From Thiobacillaceae bacterium (GTDB lineage: Bacteria > Pseudomonadota > Gammaproteobacteria > Burkholderiales > Thiobacillaceae), in assembly GCA_024643305.1 (NCBI GenBank), contig JAHENE010000042.1:1-11545 (forward strand): a stretch of DNA of 11,545 bases, given 5' to 3'. Made by a program: the position numbers and the translations under genes. Below the pieces are notes generated by a model. It was not told the origin of the DNA. It did no database searches and worked only from the letters and a program-made list of their open reading frames with translations. Positions within the stretch are counted from its first letter, which is position 1. The number at the start of each line of letters is the position of its first letter. Positions 1 to 6,063 of the stretch are shown in pieces.

Positions 1-289
1 TGCGGCGCTTCTGGGCAAGCTTCGAATCCAGCACATTCAGCGGTAGCGACTCCGGATCAACTGAAGCCAAATCGAACAAAGGATAGCCAAATGCGGTTGC
101 CGCAAACTCGGCAATCTGGATGGACTTGAACTGGCGGCCTTTCAGCAGCTCGGTAACAAAACTCTCGCCACTGCCAACCGCCTTGCCCCAGACGCTTTCC
201 GCATCGGTTTCCGGCAACATGCCCTGTGATACCAGCGCCCTGGCCAAGCCAGTCAGTGGGGATTTGGAAGTTTGGGTAACGGCAGCCAT
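1..289 (-). CDS. pilB: Type IV pilus assembly ATPase PilB, N-terminal part (cut by window edge)
   Basis: PilB is the cytoplasmic hexameric ATPase that drives type IV pilus extension. Only the first 96 codons are present, because the gene runs leftward out of the window. The visible protein begins MAAVTQTSKSPLTGLARAL and contains FAATAFGYPLFDL, followed by a segment ending LAQKRR. This matches the N-terminal MshEN/T2SSE_N domain of betaproteobacterial PilB from memory. The Walker motifs lie outside the window. The start at 289 is the first usable ATG, since the frame upstream is soon closed. No clear Shine-Dalgarno sequence precedes it. It lies 49 bases downstream of corB on the same strand, so it may be read from the ccsA-corB transcript. 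The order ccsA-corB-pilB divergent from ffh is familiar from betaproteobacteria, and pilC and pilD would be expected next. Another GspE/PilB-family ATPase is the main alternative. Confidence 0.87.
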   Translation of the reverse strand, partial: MAAVTQTSKSPLTGLARALVSQGMLPETDAESVWGKAVGSGESFVTELLKGRQFKSIQIAEFAATAFGYPLFDLASVDPESLPLNVLDSKLAQKRR

Positions 290-338
290 AAGCAATCAAG
301 TGTCCAGACGACTTGTTAACGGCCGGTAGCCATAAAAA

Positions 339-1637
339 TTAAGGCTCTTGCCCAAGGTTCCGCGCCTGCCCGCCCTGACCCAATACAATTCGGGCAACCT
401 TGACTGCGCGATCCTGGGTTTGCACGATCTCTATCGGTGTGTCGCCAATTTTGAGGCTGACACCAGCTTCCGGAATGTCTTCAAGACACTCCAGCAACAG
501 GCCATTCAGTGTTTTTGGGCCGTCCAGTGGAAAACTCAACCCCAGCTTGCGGTTTACCTGCCTGACCAGAGCCGAGCCCTCAACCAGCCAGCTGCCATCC
601 TCCATTTGCCTTAACCAGCCAGTCTGCGCCGGGGCATGGGTGGTAAATTCACCAACCATCTCCTCCAGCAGGTCTTCCAGGCTCACCAGCCCCTGCAACT
701 CGCCATATTCATCCACTACGAGCGCAAGCCGCTTCTGATTTTCCTGAAACTGGCGCAGTTGGCTGAAAAGCGGGGTGCCATCCGGAACATAGTAGGGTTC
801 TTCCACCACTTCGCGCAGCGCTAACGCAGTGACCTCGCCGCTTGCCAAGGTATGCAGGATGCGGCGCACATGCAGAATTCCGACGATCTGATCCAGCGAG
901 CCCTCGTAAACCAGCAAGCGTGTGTGATGACTCGTTGCTATCTGCTGGCTGATCCGTTCCGGCTCATCGGCAAGGTCAATCGCCTCGATATGGTTTCGAG
1001 GCGTCATAACATCATCTACTGTAATGCTCTCCAACCCAAGCAGATTCAACATGATGCGGCGGTTCTCGCCTGGCAGGAGCTTGGCGGACTCAAGCACCAC
1101 CGTACGCAATTCTTCCAGTCCGAGCATGTTGCCACTTTCTTCCTGTCTTGGTTTGATCCACAACAGTTTCAGCAAGCCTTGCACGAACAGGTTGACGAAC
1201 CAAACCACCGGATACACAAGCCTGAGTAACGGGGCGAGGATAAAACCGGCCGGATAGGCTATGCGCTCCGGATAGGACGCACCAATGACCTTGGGCGTGA
1301 CCTCGCTGAAAACCAGGATCAAGAACGTCAAACCGAGGTTGACAAAAAACAGTACGAGCTCGCCCTGGCCAAAGAGGCGTATCGCAATCAGGGTGGAAAG
1401 CATGGCTGCGGCAATATTGATCAAATTATTGCCAAGCAGGATCACGCCCAGCAATTTGTCAGTTCGGGCCAGCAATGCCAGCACCAATTGGGCCCCTTTA
1501 TGGCCTTGCTCGGCCCGGTGTTTGAGGCGATAGCGATTGATGGCCATCATGGCTGTTTCGCTGGCCGAAAAAAATCCGGAAATCAGCAGCAAAATCGCCA
1601 GAACGATGAACAGCGTGCCAGTTGAAATGTTATCCAA
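339..1637 (-). CDS. corB: CorB/HlyC-CorC family membrane protein (DUF21 plus CBS pair)
   Basis: A 432-residue inner-membrane protein of the CNNM/CorB family, linked to Mg2+/Co2+ transport or homeostasis. The exact transport role in bacteria is debated. The N-terminal DUF21 domain (about residues 1-190) has hydrophobic helices and the motif SGFFSASETAMMAINRYRL. A CBS pair follows at about 210-335, with VDDVMTPR opening it and LVVDEYGELQGLVSLEDL near its end. The C-terminal CorC_HlyC domain (about 345-425) holds the late motif TLNGLLLECLEDIPEAG. The start codon is TTG. It is preferred because the resulting N-terminus (DNISTGTL) aligns with that of E. coli CorB (YfjD) from memory, while the first internal Met lies about 30 residues inside the first helix. 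No good ribosome-binding site is visible. It follows ccsA by 28 bases, so the two are probably cotranscribed. Confidence 0.9.
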   Translation of the reverse strand: MDNISTGTLFIVLAILLLISGFFSASETAMMAINRYRLKHRAEQGHKGAQLVLALLARTDKLLGVILLGNNLINIAAAMLSTLIAIRLFGQGELVLFFVNLGLTFLILVFSEVTPKVIGASYPERIAYPAGFILAPLLRLVYPVVWFVNLFVQGLLKLLWIKPRQEESGNMLGLEELRTVVLESAKLLPGENRRIMLNLLGLESITVDDVMTPRNHIEAIDLADEPERISQQIATSHHTRLLVYEGSLDQIVGILHVRRILHTLASGEVTALALREVVEEPYYVPDGTPLFSQLRQFQENQKRLALVVDEYGELQGLVSLEDLLEEMVGEFTTHAPAQTGWLRQMEDGSWLVEGSALVRQVNRKLGLSFPLDGPKTLNGLLLECLEDIPEAGVSLKIGDTPIEIVQTQDRAVKVARIVLGQGGQARNLGQEP

Positions 1638-1665
1638 GTGAAGAAATCTGCAGTAATTGAGTCGC

Positions 1666-2469
1666 TTAGCGTTTTAACAAGACTTCAAGCACAAATTTGC
1701 TGCCTACATAAGCCAGAAGCAGCATGACAAAGCCGGTAACGGTCCATCGAACCGCCAGTCGCCCGCGCCAGCCCCAGATCGTGCGCCCGGCCAGCAAAGC
1801 TCCAAATACCAGCCAGGAGAGGATTGCAAAAAATGTCTTGTGACTGAAGCCAATAGCCTTGCCAAAAACCTCTTCTGAAAACAGGATGCCGCTGCCCAGG
1901 GACAGTGTCAGCAGAATGAACCCTGCCCAGACCAACTTGAACAAAACCGATTCCAGTGTCAGCAAGGGCGGCATACCCGGCATACCGGCAGCGGCGGCTC
2001 CGTGGTGAAGCCTTTTCTCGAACGCGGACATAAGCGCCGCTTGCAAGGCCGCAATAAACAACAGGCAATAGGCCAACAAGGACAACACCAGATGTACACG
2101 GAAACCGAAGGTGTGTGAGAAAGGTACGGCCCGCGCATCCGGCAGAACCACTGGCAATACCACACCCACAGCGGCAATGCCGGCTACCCAGCCCTGAATG
2201 CCCGGCAAGGGCACTTTGAGCGCAGTCAACGCATAGACCGATACGGACAGCCATGCGATCAACGAAACAGCGTTAGCGAATCCAAGGTGAATGGCATCAG
2301 GTTTGAACACACTGCTCCCCAAGAGCGCCGCATGCGTCACAATACCCGCCAGAAGCAACACGGAAACCCAGAGTGGATTTCGACCCGAAACGGGCCTTCC
2401 TAGAAACTGCCAGGCGGAAATGGCGTACAAGACGGCCACGAAAGCGGAAGCGAAGGAAAAAAATGGCAT
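1666..2469 (-). CDS. ypjD: Cytochrome c assembly (CcsA/YpjD-like) integral membrane protein
   Basis: A 267-residue polytopic inner-membrane protein of the CcsA/CcmF/YpjD superfamily, whose members handle or export haem during cytochrome c maturation. The precise role of the YpjD-type branch next to ffh is not established. About eight hydrophobic segments span the whole protein. Family features seen are the conserved histidine region FGFRVHLVLSLLAYCLLFIAAL, split here by eye at about residues 120-142, the MPPLLTLESVLFKLVWAGF segment, and a late SHKTFFAILSW stretch followed by GWRGRLAVRW. The start ATG at 2469 has an AAGGAGA Shine-Dalgarno sequence, though about 11 bases away, which is on the long side. 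It is divergent from ffh with 63 bases between the starts, and heads the leftward group with corB and pilB. Confidence 0.87.
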   Translation of the reverse strand: MPFFSFASAFVAVLYAISAWQFLGRPVSGRNPLWVSVLLLAGIVTHAALLGSSVFKPDAIHLGFANAVSLIAWLSVSVYALTALKVPLPGIQGWVAGIAAVGVVLPVVLPDARAVPFSHTFGFRVHLVLSLLAYCLLFIAALQAALMSAFEKRLHHGAAAAGMPGMPPLLTLESVLFKLVWAGFILLTLSLGSGILFSEEVFGKAIGFSHKTFFAILSWLVFGALLAGRTIWGWRGRLAVRWTVTGFVMLLLAYVGSKFVLEVLLKR

Positions 2470-2478
2470 TGGTAGAAT
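2470..2478 (+). promoter_or_regulatory. Candidate extended -10 promoter for ffh
   Basis: TGGTAGAAT fits an extended -10 element (TGn plus TAGAAT, one mismatch to TATAAT). No convincing -35 lies about 17 bases upstream, which is tolerable for extended -10 promoters. Transcription would start near 2485, giving a leader of about 48 bases that carries the 2504-2520 hairpin. The element also lies inside the leader of the divergent ccsA/ypjD gene. Confidence 0.5.
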
Positions 2479-2495
2479 AGTCTCCTTAGATTCGG

Positions 2496-2524
2496 ATTAT
2501 CCATGCCTCAGGGTGAGGCAACAA
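2496..2524 (-). promoter_or_regulatory. Candidate promoter for ypjD-corB(-pilB)
   Basis: Read on the minus strand, TTGTTG (2524-2519) and GATAAT (2501-2496) are separated by 17 bases, a plausible sigma70-type arrangement. The predicted start near 2489 falls just before the AAGGAGA Shine-Dalgarno sequence of ypjD. This promoter interleaves with the proposed ffh promoter on the other strand. Confidence 0.4.
2504..2520 (+). promoter_or_regulatory. Perfect hairpin in the ffh 5' leader
   Basis: TGCCTCA (2504-2510) pairs perfectly with TGAGGCA (2514-2520) around a GGG loop, giving a 7-bp stem. It ends four bases before the AAGGAA Shine-Dalgarno sequence of ffh (from 2524), and no U-run follows, so it is not an intrinsic terminator. 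It could influence translation initiation or transcript stability. It also lies within an in-frame upstream ATG extension (2503). Confidence 0.55.
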
Positions 2525-2532
2525 GGAACACC

Positions 2533-3873
2533 ATGTTTGAAAACCTGAGCGGCCGCCTTGGCGGCATAGTCAAAACCCTTCGCGGCCAGGCCCGCATTAC
2601 CGAAGCCAACATACAGGATACCCTGCGCCAGGTCCGCATGGCGCTGCTGGAAGCCGATGTCGCCTTGCCCGTGGTCAAGCAGTTCATTGAAGACGTCAAG
2701 GCAAAGGCAATGGGTGCGGACGTGCTGCAAAGCCTTACGCCAGGTCAGGCGCTCATCGGCATCGTCCAGGACGAACTGTCCAAACTCATGGGCGGCGAGA
2801 CGGCGGACATCAATCTTGCAGCGCAGCCGCCAGCCGTCATTCTCATGGCCGGCCTCCAGGGTTCAGGAAAAACAACCAGCAGCGGCAAACTGGCGCGCTT
2901 ATTGAAATCGCGCAAAAAGAAGGTCCTGCTTGCCTCATGTGACGTCTACCGCCCGGCCGCCATCGATCAACTAAGGCAATTGGGCAGACAACTGGAGGTC
3001 GATTTCTTTGAAGCCAGCGGCAACGACCCTGTCGGTATTGCGCAACAGGCACAGGAACACGCACGCAAACAATTTTATGACGTGTTGATCGTCGACACCG
3101 CCGGCCGGCTGGCGATCGACGAGGCCATGATGGCAGAGATCAAGGCCTTGCACGCTGCCCTCAAGCCGGTAGAAACTCTGTTCGTAGTCGACGCCATGCA
3201 GGGCCAGGACGCCGTCAACACCGCCAAGGCGTTCAACGAGACATTGCCGCTGACCGGCATCATCCTGACCAAACTGGATGGAGATGCCCGCGGCGGTGCG
3301 GCGCTGTCTGTGCGCCACATCACCGGCAAGCCGATCAAGTTCGTCGGGTTGGGCGAAAAACCCGACGGCCTCGAAGCCTTCCACCCGGAGCGCATGGCCT
3401 CGCGCATCCTCGGCATGGGCGACGTGCTTTCTCTCATCGAACATGCCCAGTCTTCAGTCGACCTGGCCGAAGCCAAGAAATTCGCGGACAAGGTCAAAAA
3501 GGGCAAAAACTTCGACCTGGAGGACTTCAAGTCGCAAATCACCCAGATGCGCAAAATGGGCGGTCTTTCAGCGCTCATGGACAAAATGCCCGGCATGGGC
3601 CAAATGCCGCAAATGACCGGCAATGAAGACAAGGCCATCAACCGTGTTGAAGGCATCATCAATTCCATGACGGCGCAGGAACGCCGCCAGCCCGAACTCA
3701 TCAAAGCCTCCCGAAAACGCCGTATTGCAGCGGGGGCGGGGGTGCAGGTCCAGGAAGTCAACCGCATGCTCAATCAGTTCGAGCAGACGCAAAAGATGAT
3801 GAAAATGATGGGAAAAGGCGGGCTGGGCAAGATGATGCGCGGCATGAAAGGAATACTGCCGGGCATGAAGTGA
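2533..3873 (+). CDS. ffh: Signal recognition particle protein Ffh
   Basis: Ffh is the SRP54-type GTPase that binds 4.5S RNA and signal sequences of nascent inner-membrane proteins, and docks with FtsY. The 446-residue protein has the usual length and order. A helical N domain (about 1-88) is followed by a G domain with P-loop GLQGSGKT (107-114), DTAGR (188-192) and TKLDGDARGG (246-255). The linker GLGEKPDGLEAFHPERMAS leads into the methionine-rich M domain (about 327-446), which ends MKMMGKGGLGKMMRGMKG. The start at 2533 has AAGGA five bases upstream and gives the standard MFENLSGRL N-terminus. An in-frame ATG at 2503 would add ten residues but has no ribosome-binding site. It stands alone between a divergent neighbour and the rpsP promoter. 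No terminator is evident after its stop. Confidence 0.98.
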   Translation: MFENLSGRLGGIVKTLRGQARITEANIQDTLRQVRMALLEADVALPVVKQFIEDVKAKAMGADVLQSLTPGQALIGIVQDELSKLMGGETADINLAAQPPAVILMAGLQGSGKTTSSGKLARLLKSRKKKVLLASCDVYRPAAIDQLRQLGRQLEVDFFEASGNDPVGIAQQAQEHARKQFYDVLIVDTAGRLAIDEAMMAEIKALHAALKPVETLFVVDAMQGQDAVNTAKAFNETLPLTGIILTKLDGDARGGAALSVRHITGKPIKFVGLGEKPDGLEAFHPERMASRILGMGDVLSLIEHAQSSVDLAEAKKFADKVKKGKNFDLEDFKSQITQMRKMGGLSALMDKMPGMGQMPQMTGNEDKAINRVEGIINSMTAQERRQPELIKASRKRRIAAGAGVQVQEVNRMLNQFEQTQKMMKMMGKGGLGKMMRGMKGILPGMK

Positions 3874-3892
3874 GCCCGTTCCTCTCAAGTCC

Positions 3893-3922
3893 TTGGCAAA
3901 CAACCCATTTTTAGCATAAAAT
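3893..3922 (+). promoter_or_regulatory. Sigma70-type promoter of the rpsP-rimM-trmD operon
   Basis: TTGGCA (3893-3898) and TAAAAT (3917-3922) are separated by 18 bases, each differing from consensus by one base. It sits in the 84-base gap between ffh and rpsP. The predicted start near 3929 leaves a leader of about 29 bases. This is the best-looking promoter in the window, as expected for a ribosomal protein operon. Confidence 0.7.
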
Positions 3923-3957
3923 TCGCGGTTTTCCGATTTCCAGACTGGATTGAGATC

Positions 3958-4206
3958 ATGGTTGTCATTCGTCTTTCCCGTGGCGGTTCCAAAAACCGTC
4001 CCTACTACAACGTGGTGGTGGCAGATTCACGCTCCCGTCGCGATGGCCGCTTCATCGAGCGCCTGGGCTTTCACAACCCCGTTGCGTCCGAAGGCGTCGA
4101 AGCCACTCGCATCGACACCGCCCGCGTGGACCACTGGGTCAAAAACGGCGCCAAGCTGTCCGACACCGTGGCGCGCTTGGTGAAGCAAAGCAAGCCCGCT
4201 GCCTAA
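3958..4206 (+). CDS. rpsP: 30S ribosomal protein S16
   Basis: S16 is an early-binding small-subunit protein that stabilises the 16S rRNA 5' domain. The 82-residue product starts [20 protein letters not shown] and contains [17 protein letters not shown], the hallmark N-terminal half of S16. Its length matches the E. coli protein. It is first in the rpsP-rimM-trmD-rplS order conserved across proteobacteria and lies directly downstream of the 3893-3922 promoter. The sequence before the ATG (GGATTGAGATC) holds only a weak ribosome-binding site. Identity is certain. Confidence 0.98.
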   Translation: MVVIRLSRGGSKNRPYYNVVVADSRSRRDGRFIERLGFHNPVASEGVEATRIDTARVDHWVKNGAKLSDTVARLVKQSKPAA

Positions 4207-4217
4207 GCTGATTGAAA

Positions 4218-4267
4218 ATGGGGCGCAATGACGCCCGTCAGGTTGTCATGGGGCGCATCAACGCCCC
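4218..4267 (+). repeat. In-frame imperfect direct repeat at the rimM start
   Basis: Two copies of a 19-base unit, ATGGGGCGCA-nnn-ACGCCC (4218-4236 and 4248-4266), agree at 16 of 19 positions and lie exactly 30 bases apart. They encode MGRNDA and MGRINA in the same frame. Each begins with a possible start codon and can fold into a hairpin next to it. The stems are GGGCG/CGCCC with loop CAATGA in copy 1, and GGGGCG/CGCCCC with loop CATCAA in copy 2. Confidence 0.75.
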
Positions 4268-4727
4268 CTTCGGTATAAAGGGCTGGGTCAAGATTCAACC
4301 CTTTACCGAAACGCTGGATGCCTTGCTGGACTACCCTGCCTGGCAAATCGGCAAAGGCAGCCAATGGCGAGATGTGGATGTAGAAGAGGCCTCGGTGCAC
4401 GGTGATTTCATTGTGGCCAAGCTGATTGGCTGCAATGATCGAGATGCGGCCCTTGCACTGCGCGGCCAGGAAATCGCGGTCAATCGAGAGGAACTGCCGG
4501 ACACGGAAGAAGGCGAATACTACTGGGAAGATCTGGTCGGCCTGGCCGTCGTCAACCGTGAAGGACAGGAACTGGGCAAAGTGTCCAAACTTCTGGAAAC
4601 TGGCGCCAATGATGTGCTGGTGGTAAAGGGCGAAAAGGAAATACTGATTCCCTTCGTTGAAGCCTATGTACTGAAAGTGGATTTGGCACAGGGTCGCATC
4701 GAAGTGGATTGGGGCCTGGATTACTAG
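4218..4727 (+). CDS. rimM: 16S rRNA-processing protein RimM
   Basis: RimM is an assembly factor that binds S19 and helps 30S head maturation. The 169-residue product has the N-terminal RimM beta-barrel, beginning VVMGRINAPFGIKGWVKI, with NDRDAALALRGQEI midway. The C-terminal PRC barrel begins near YYWEDLVGLAV and includes ETGANDVLVV and ILIPFVEAYV. The start is uncertain. ATG 4218 (chosen) keeps the complete first beta strand but has no Shine-Dalgarno sequence. The in-frame ATG 4248 has AGGT five bases upstream but removes the VV of the first strand, and a TTG at 4212 is a third option. Both ATGs lie in copies of one 19-base repeat (see the repeat entry). It follows rpsP by 11 bases and precedes trmD by 5, so it belongs to the operon. 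Confidence 0.94.
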   Translation: MGRNDARQVVMGRINAPFGIKGWVKIQPFTETLDALLDYPAWQIGKGSQWRDVDVEEASVHGDFIVAKLIGCNDRDAALALRGQEIAVNREELPDTEEGEYYWEDLVGLAVVNREGQELGKVSKLLETGANDVLVVKGEKEILIPFVEAYVLKVDLAQGRIEVDWGLDY

Positions 4728-4732
4728 GGTAA

Positions 4733-5482
4733 ATGATGCGTTTTGATGTCATCACCCTGTTTCCCGGCCTGTTTGACGCACTGCTGGATTTTGGCATTTC
4801 CGGACGGGCATTGGATCGTGGATTGTTCCGCTTCAAGGCCTGGAATCCACGGGACTTCGCCACGGACAAATACCGTACCGTGGACGATAGGCCCTACGGA
4901 GGCGGCCCCGGGATGGTGATGCTCGCCGAACCGCTGGATGCCGCGCTGGACGCCATCGAAGCCGAATTGCAGCAGGAAAGCCCCGAGACAGCCAGCTTGG
5001 TGCCACACGTGATTTATTTCACGCCGCGCGGCAGGCCGCTCGATCACGCAAAAGTGATTGATCTGGCCAAGCGCCCTGCGCTGACCCTGATTGCAGGGCG
5101 GTACGAAGGTGTGGACGAACGTTTTTTGCGCCGCCGGGTGCATGAGGAAATTTCGCTGGGCGATTTTGTCCTCTCCGGCGGGGAAATCCCGGCCATGGCC
5201 GTGATGGATGCGGTAATCCGGCAACTGCCGGGCAGTTTGAACAATGCCGAGTCGGTGCAGCAGGAGTCGTTTGTAGACGGATTGCTGGATGCGCCCTGCT
5301 ACACCCGGCCCGAACTTTATCGGGGAGAGCCGGTACCGGAAGTACTGTTATCCGGCAACCACAAGGCCATCGAACGCTGGCGTTTGCAGCAGCGTTTGAA
5401 ACTGACCGCAGAACGGCGGCGGGATTTGCTGGAAAAACGCGGCTTGGGCCATGACGAAAAGGATTTGCTCGACGGTGACTAA
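4733..5482 (+). CDS. trmD: tRNA (guanine-N1-)-methyltransferase TrmD
   Basis: TrmD methylates G37 at N1, next to the anticodon of tRNAs, using S-adenosylmethionine, and prevents +1 frameshifting. The 249-residue protein is a typical SPOUT trefoil-knot enzyme. The motifs seen are YGGGPGMVM (55-63), the knot regions [29 protein letters not shown] (120-131) and [12 protein letters not shown] (140-151), and [13 protein letters not shown] (182-194), where the first Asp matches the catalytic base of E. coli TrmD. Two adjacent ATGs occur. AGGG at 4726-4729 is better spaced for 4736, so the mature start may be one codon later. It lies 5 bases after rimM, in the rpsP operon, and is followed by a terminator-like hairpin before rplS. 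Confidence 0.98.
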   Translation: MMRFDVITLFPGLFDALLDFGISGRALDRGLFRFKAWNPRDFATDKYRTVDDRPYGGGPGMVMLAEPLDAALDAIEAELQQESPETASLVPHVIYFTPRGRPLDHAKVIDLAKRPALTLIAGRYEGVDERFLRRRVHEEISLGDFVLSGGEIPAMAVMDAVIRQLPGSLNNAESVQQESFVDGLLDAPCYTRPELYRGEPVPEVLLSGNHKAIERWRLQQRLKLTAERRRDLLEKRGLGHDEKDLLDGD

Positions 5483-5504
5483 GCGCCGTCTGGATGAATA
5501 AGGA

Positions 5505-5524
5505 AGCCTGAAAAGGCTGTTTTT
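5505..5524 (+). terminator. Short intrinsic terminator or attenuator between trmD and rplS
   Basis: AGCCT (5505-5509) and AGGCT (5514-5518) form a 5-bp stem closed by a GAAA (GNRA) tetraloop, followed by GTTTTT. The stem is short, so termination is probably partial. It begins 22 bases after the trmD stop and would reduce transcription into rplS, for which I see no good separate promoter. Confidence 0.5.
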
Positions 5525-5535
5525 AACCGCGCAAT

Positions 5536-5578
5536 GTTCCGCGCCAACGAAACAGTTGGCAAATTAATTCAGCGGAAC
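5536..5578 (+). promoter_or_regulatory. Two-stem structured leader upstream of rplS
   Basis: GTTCCGC (5536-5542) pairs perfectly with GCGGAAC (5572-5578). Directly next to the 5' arm, GCCAAC (5543-5548) pairs perfectly with GTTGGC (5555-5560) around a GAAACA loop, leaving an 11-base AT-rich single-stranded side. The two stems could stack coaxially. The structure ends 28 bases before the rplS ATG. Control by L19 or another factor is only an inference. Confidence 0.5.
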
Positions 5579-5606
5579 CAATTCGCGACATTGAAGGAAG
5601 ATGAAC

Positions 5607-5987
5607 ATGAACATCATCGAACAACTGGAACAGGAAGAAATCGCCCGCTTGGGCAAAACCATCCCCGACTTTGCCCCCGGCGACACCGTAGTGGTGCAGG
5701 TCAAGGTCAAGGAAGGCGACAAGGAACGTCTGCAGGCTTACGAAGGCGTGGTGATCGGCAAGCGCAACCGCGGCCTCAACTCTGCTTTTACCGTGCGCAA
5801 GATTTCTGCCGGCGAGGGCGTGGAGCGTACTTTCCAGACCTACTCACCACTGGTTGCCACCATCGAAGTCAAGCGCCGTGGTGACGTGCGCCGCGCCAAG
5901 CTGTATTACCTGCGCGAGCGTTCCGGCAAGTCTGCCCGCATCAAGGAAAAGCTGCCCAACCGCGCCAAGGCTGCTGCTGCCGAATAA
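5607..5987 (+). CDS. rplS: 50S ribosomal protein L19
   Basis: L19 is a large-subunit protein at the interface between the subunits. The 126-residue product starts [19 protein letters not shown], close to E. coli MSNIIKQLEQEQ. It carries the family stretches [33 protein letters not shown] and [20 protein letters not shown]. The tail ends NRAKAAAAE. The start at 5607 is preferred over 5601 because AAGGAAG ends at 5600, giving six bases of spacing, whereas 5601 would have none. It is the last gene of the rpsP-rimM-trmD-rplS order. The 124-base gap after trmD holds two RNA structures, which is unusual for this compact operon. A strong terminator follows. Confidence 0.98.
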   Translation: MNIIEQLEQEEIARLGKTIPDFAPGDTVVVQVKVKEGDKERLQAYEGVVIGKRNRGLNSAFTVRKISAGEGVERTFQTYSPLVATIEVKRRGDVRRAKLYYLRERSGKSARIKEKLPNRAKAAAAE

Positions 5988-6004
5988 GCGGCATCCCGAG
6001 CAAA

Positions 6005-6034
6005 CAAAAAGCCCTCCTCATGAGGGCTTTTTTG
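6005..6034 (+). terminator. Strong intrinsic terminator after rplS
   Basis: GCCCTC (6011-6016) pairs with GAGGGC (6022-6027) around CTCAT, followed by TTTTTT. The five A residues upstream (6006-6010) extend the stem to about 11 bp, and would also give a U-run on the minus strand. It closes the ribosomal operon 17 to 40 bases after the rplS stop. Confidence 0.92.
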
Positions 6035-6052
6035 TTGCCCGTCTTACCGCGT

Positions 6053-6058
6053 TAGAAT
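6053..6058 (+). promoter_or_regulatory. Candidate -10 element for ogt-xerD
   Basis: TAGAAT lies six bases before the ogt ATG (6064). A poor -35 (TTTTTG, 6029-6034) overlaps the U-run of the rplS terminator with an 18-base spacer. If used, transcription would begin at or next to the start codon, giving a leaderless message. This would fit the absence of a Shine-Dalgarno sequence. Confidence 0.3.
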
Positions 6059-6063
6059 GCTCC

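Noticed and set aside
2971..3773. Long open frames antisense to ffh
   Set aside because: They mirror the codon bias of ffh, have no recognisable domain or ribosome-binding site, and lie wholly within a conserved gene.
5556..5585. TTGGCA as the -35 of a separate rplS promoter
   Set aside because: No acceptable -10 lies 16 to 18 bases downstream. TTGGCA is also part of the 3' arm of the inner hairpin, which explains its sequence.
5854..6063. Extension of ogt upstream through the terminator and into rplS
   Set aside because: The frame is open by chance across rplS and the terminator. MGMT homology begins near 6064.
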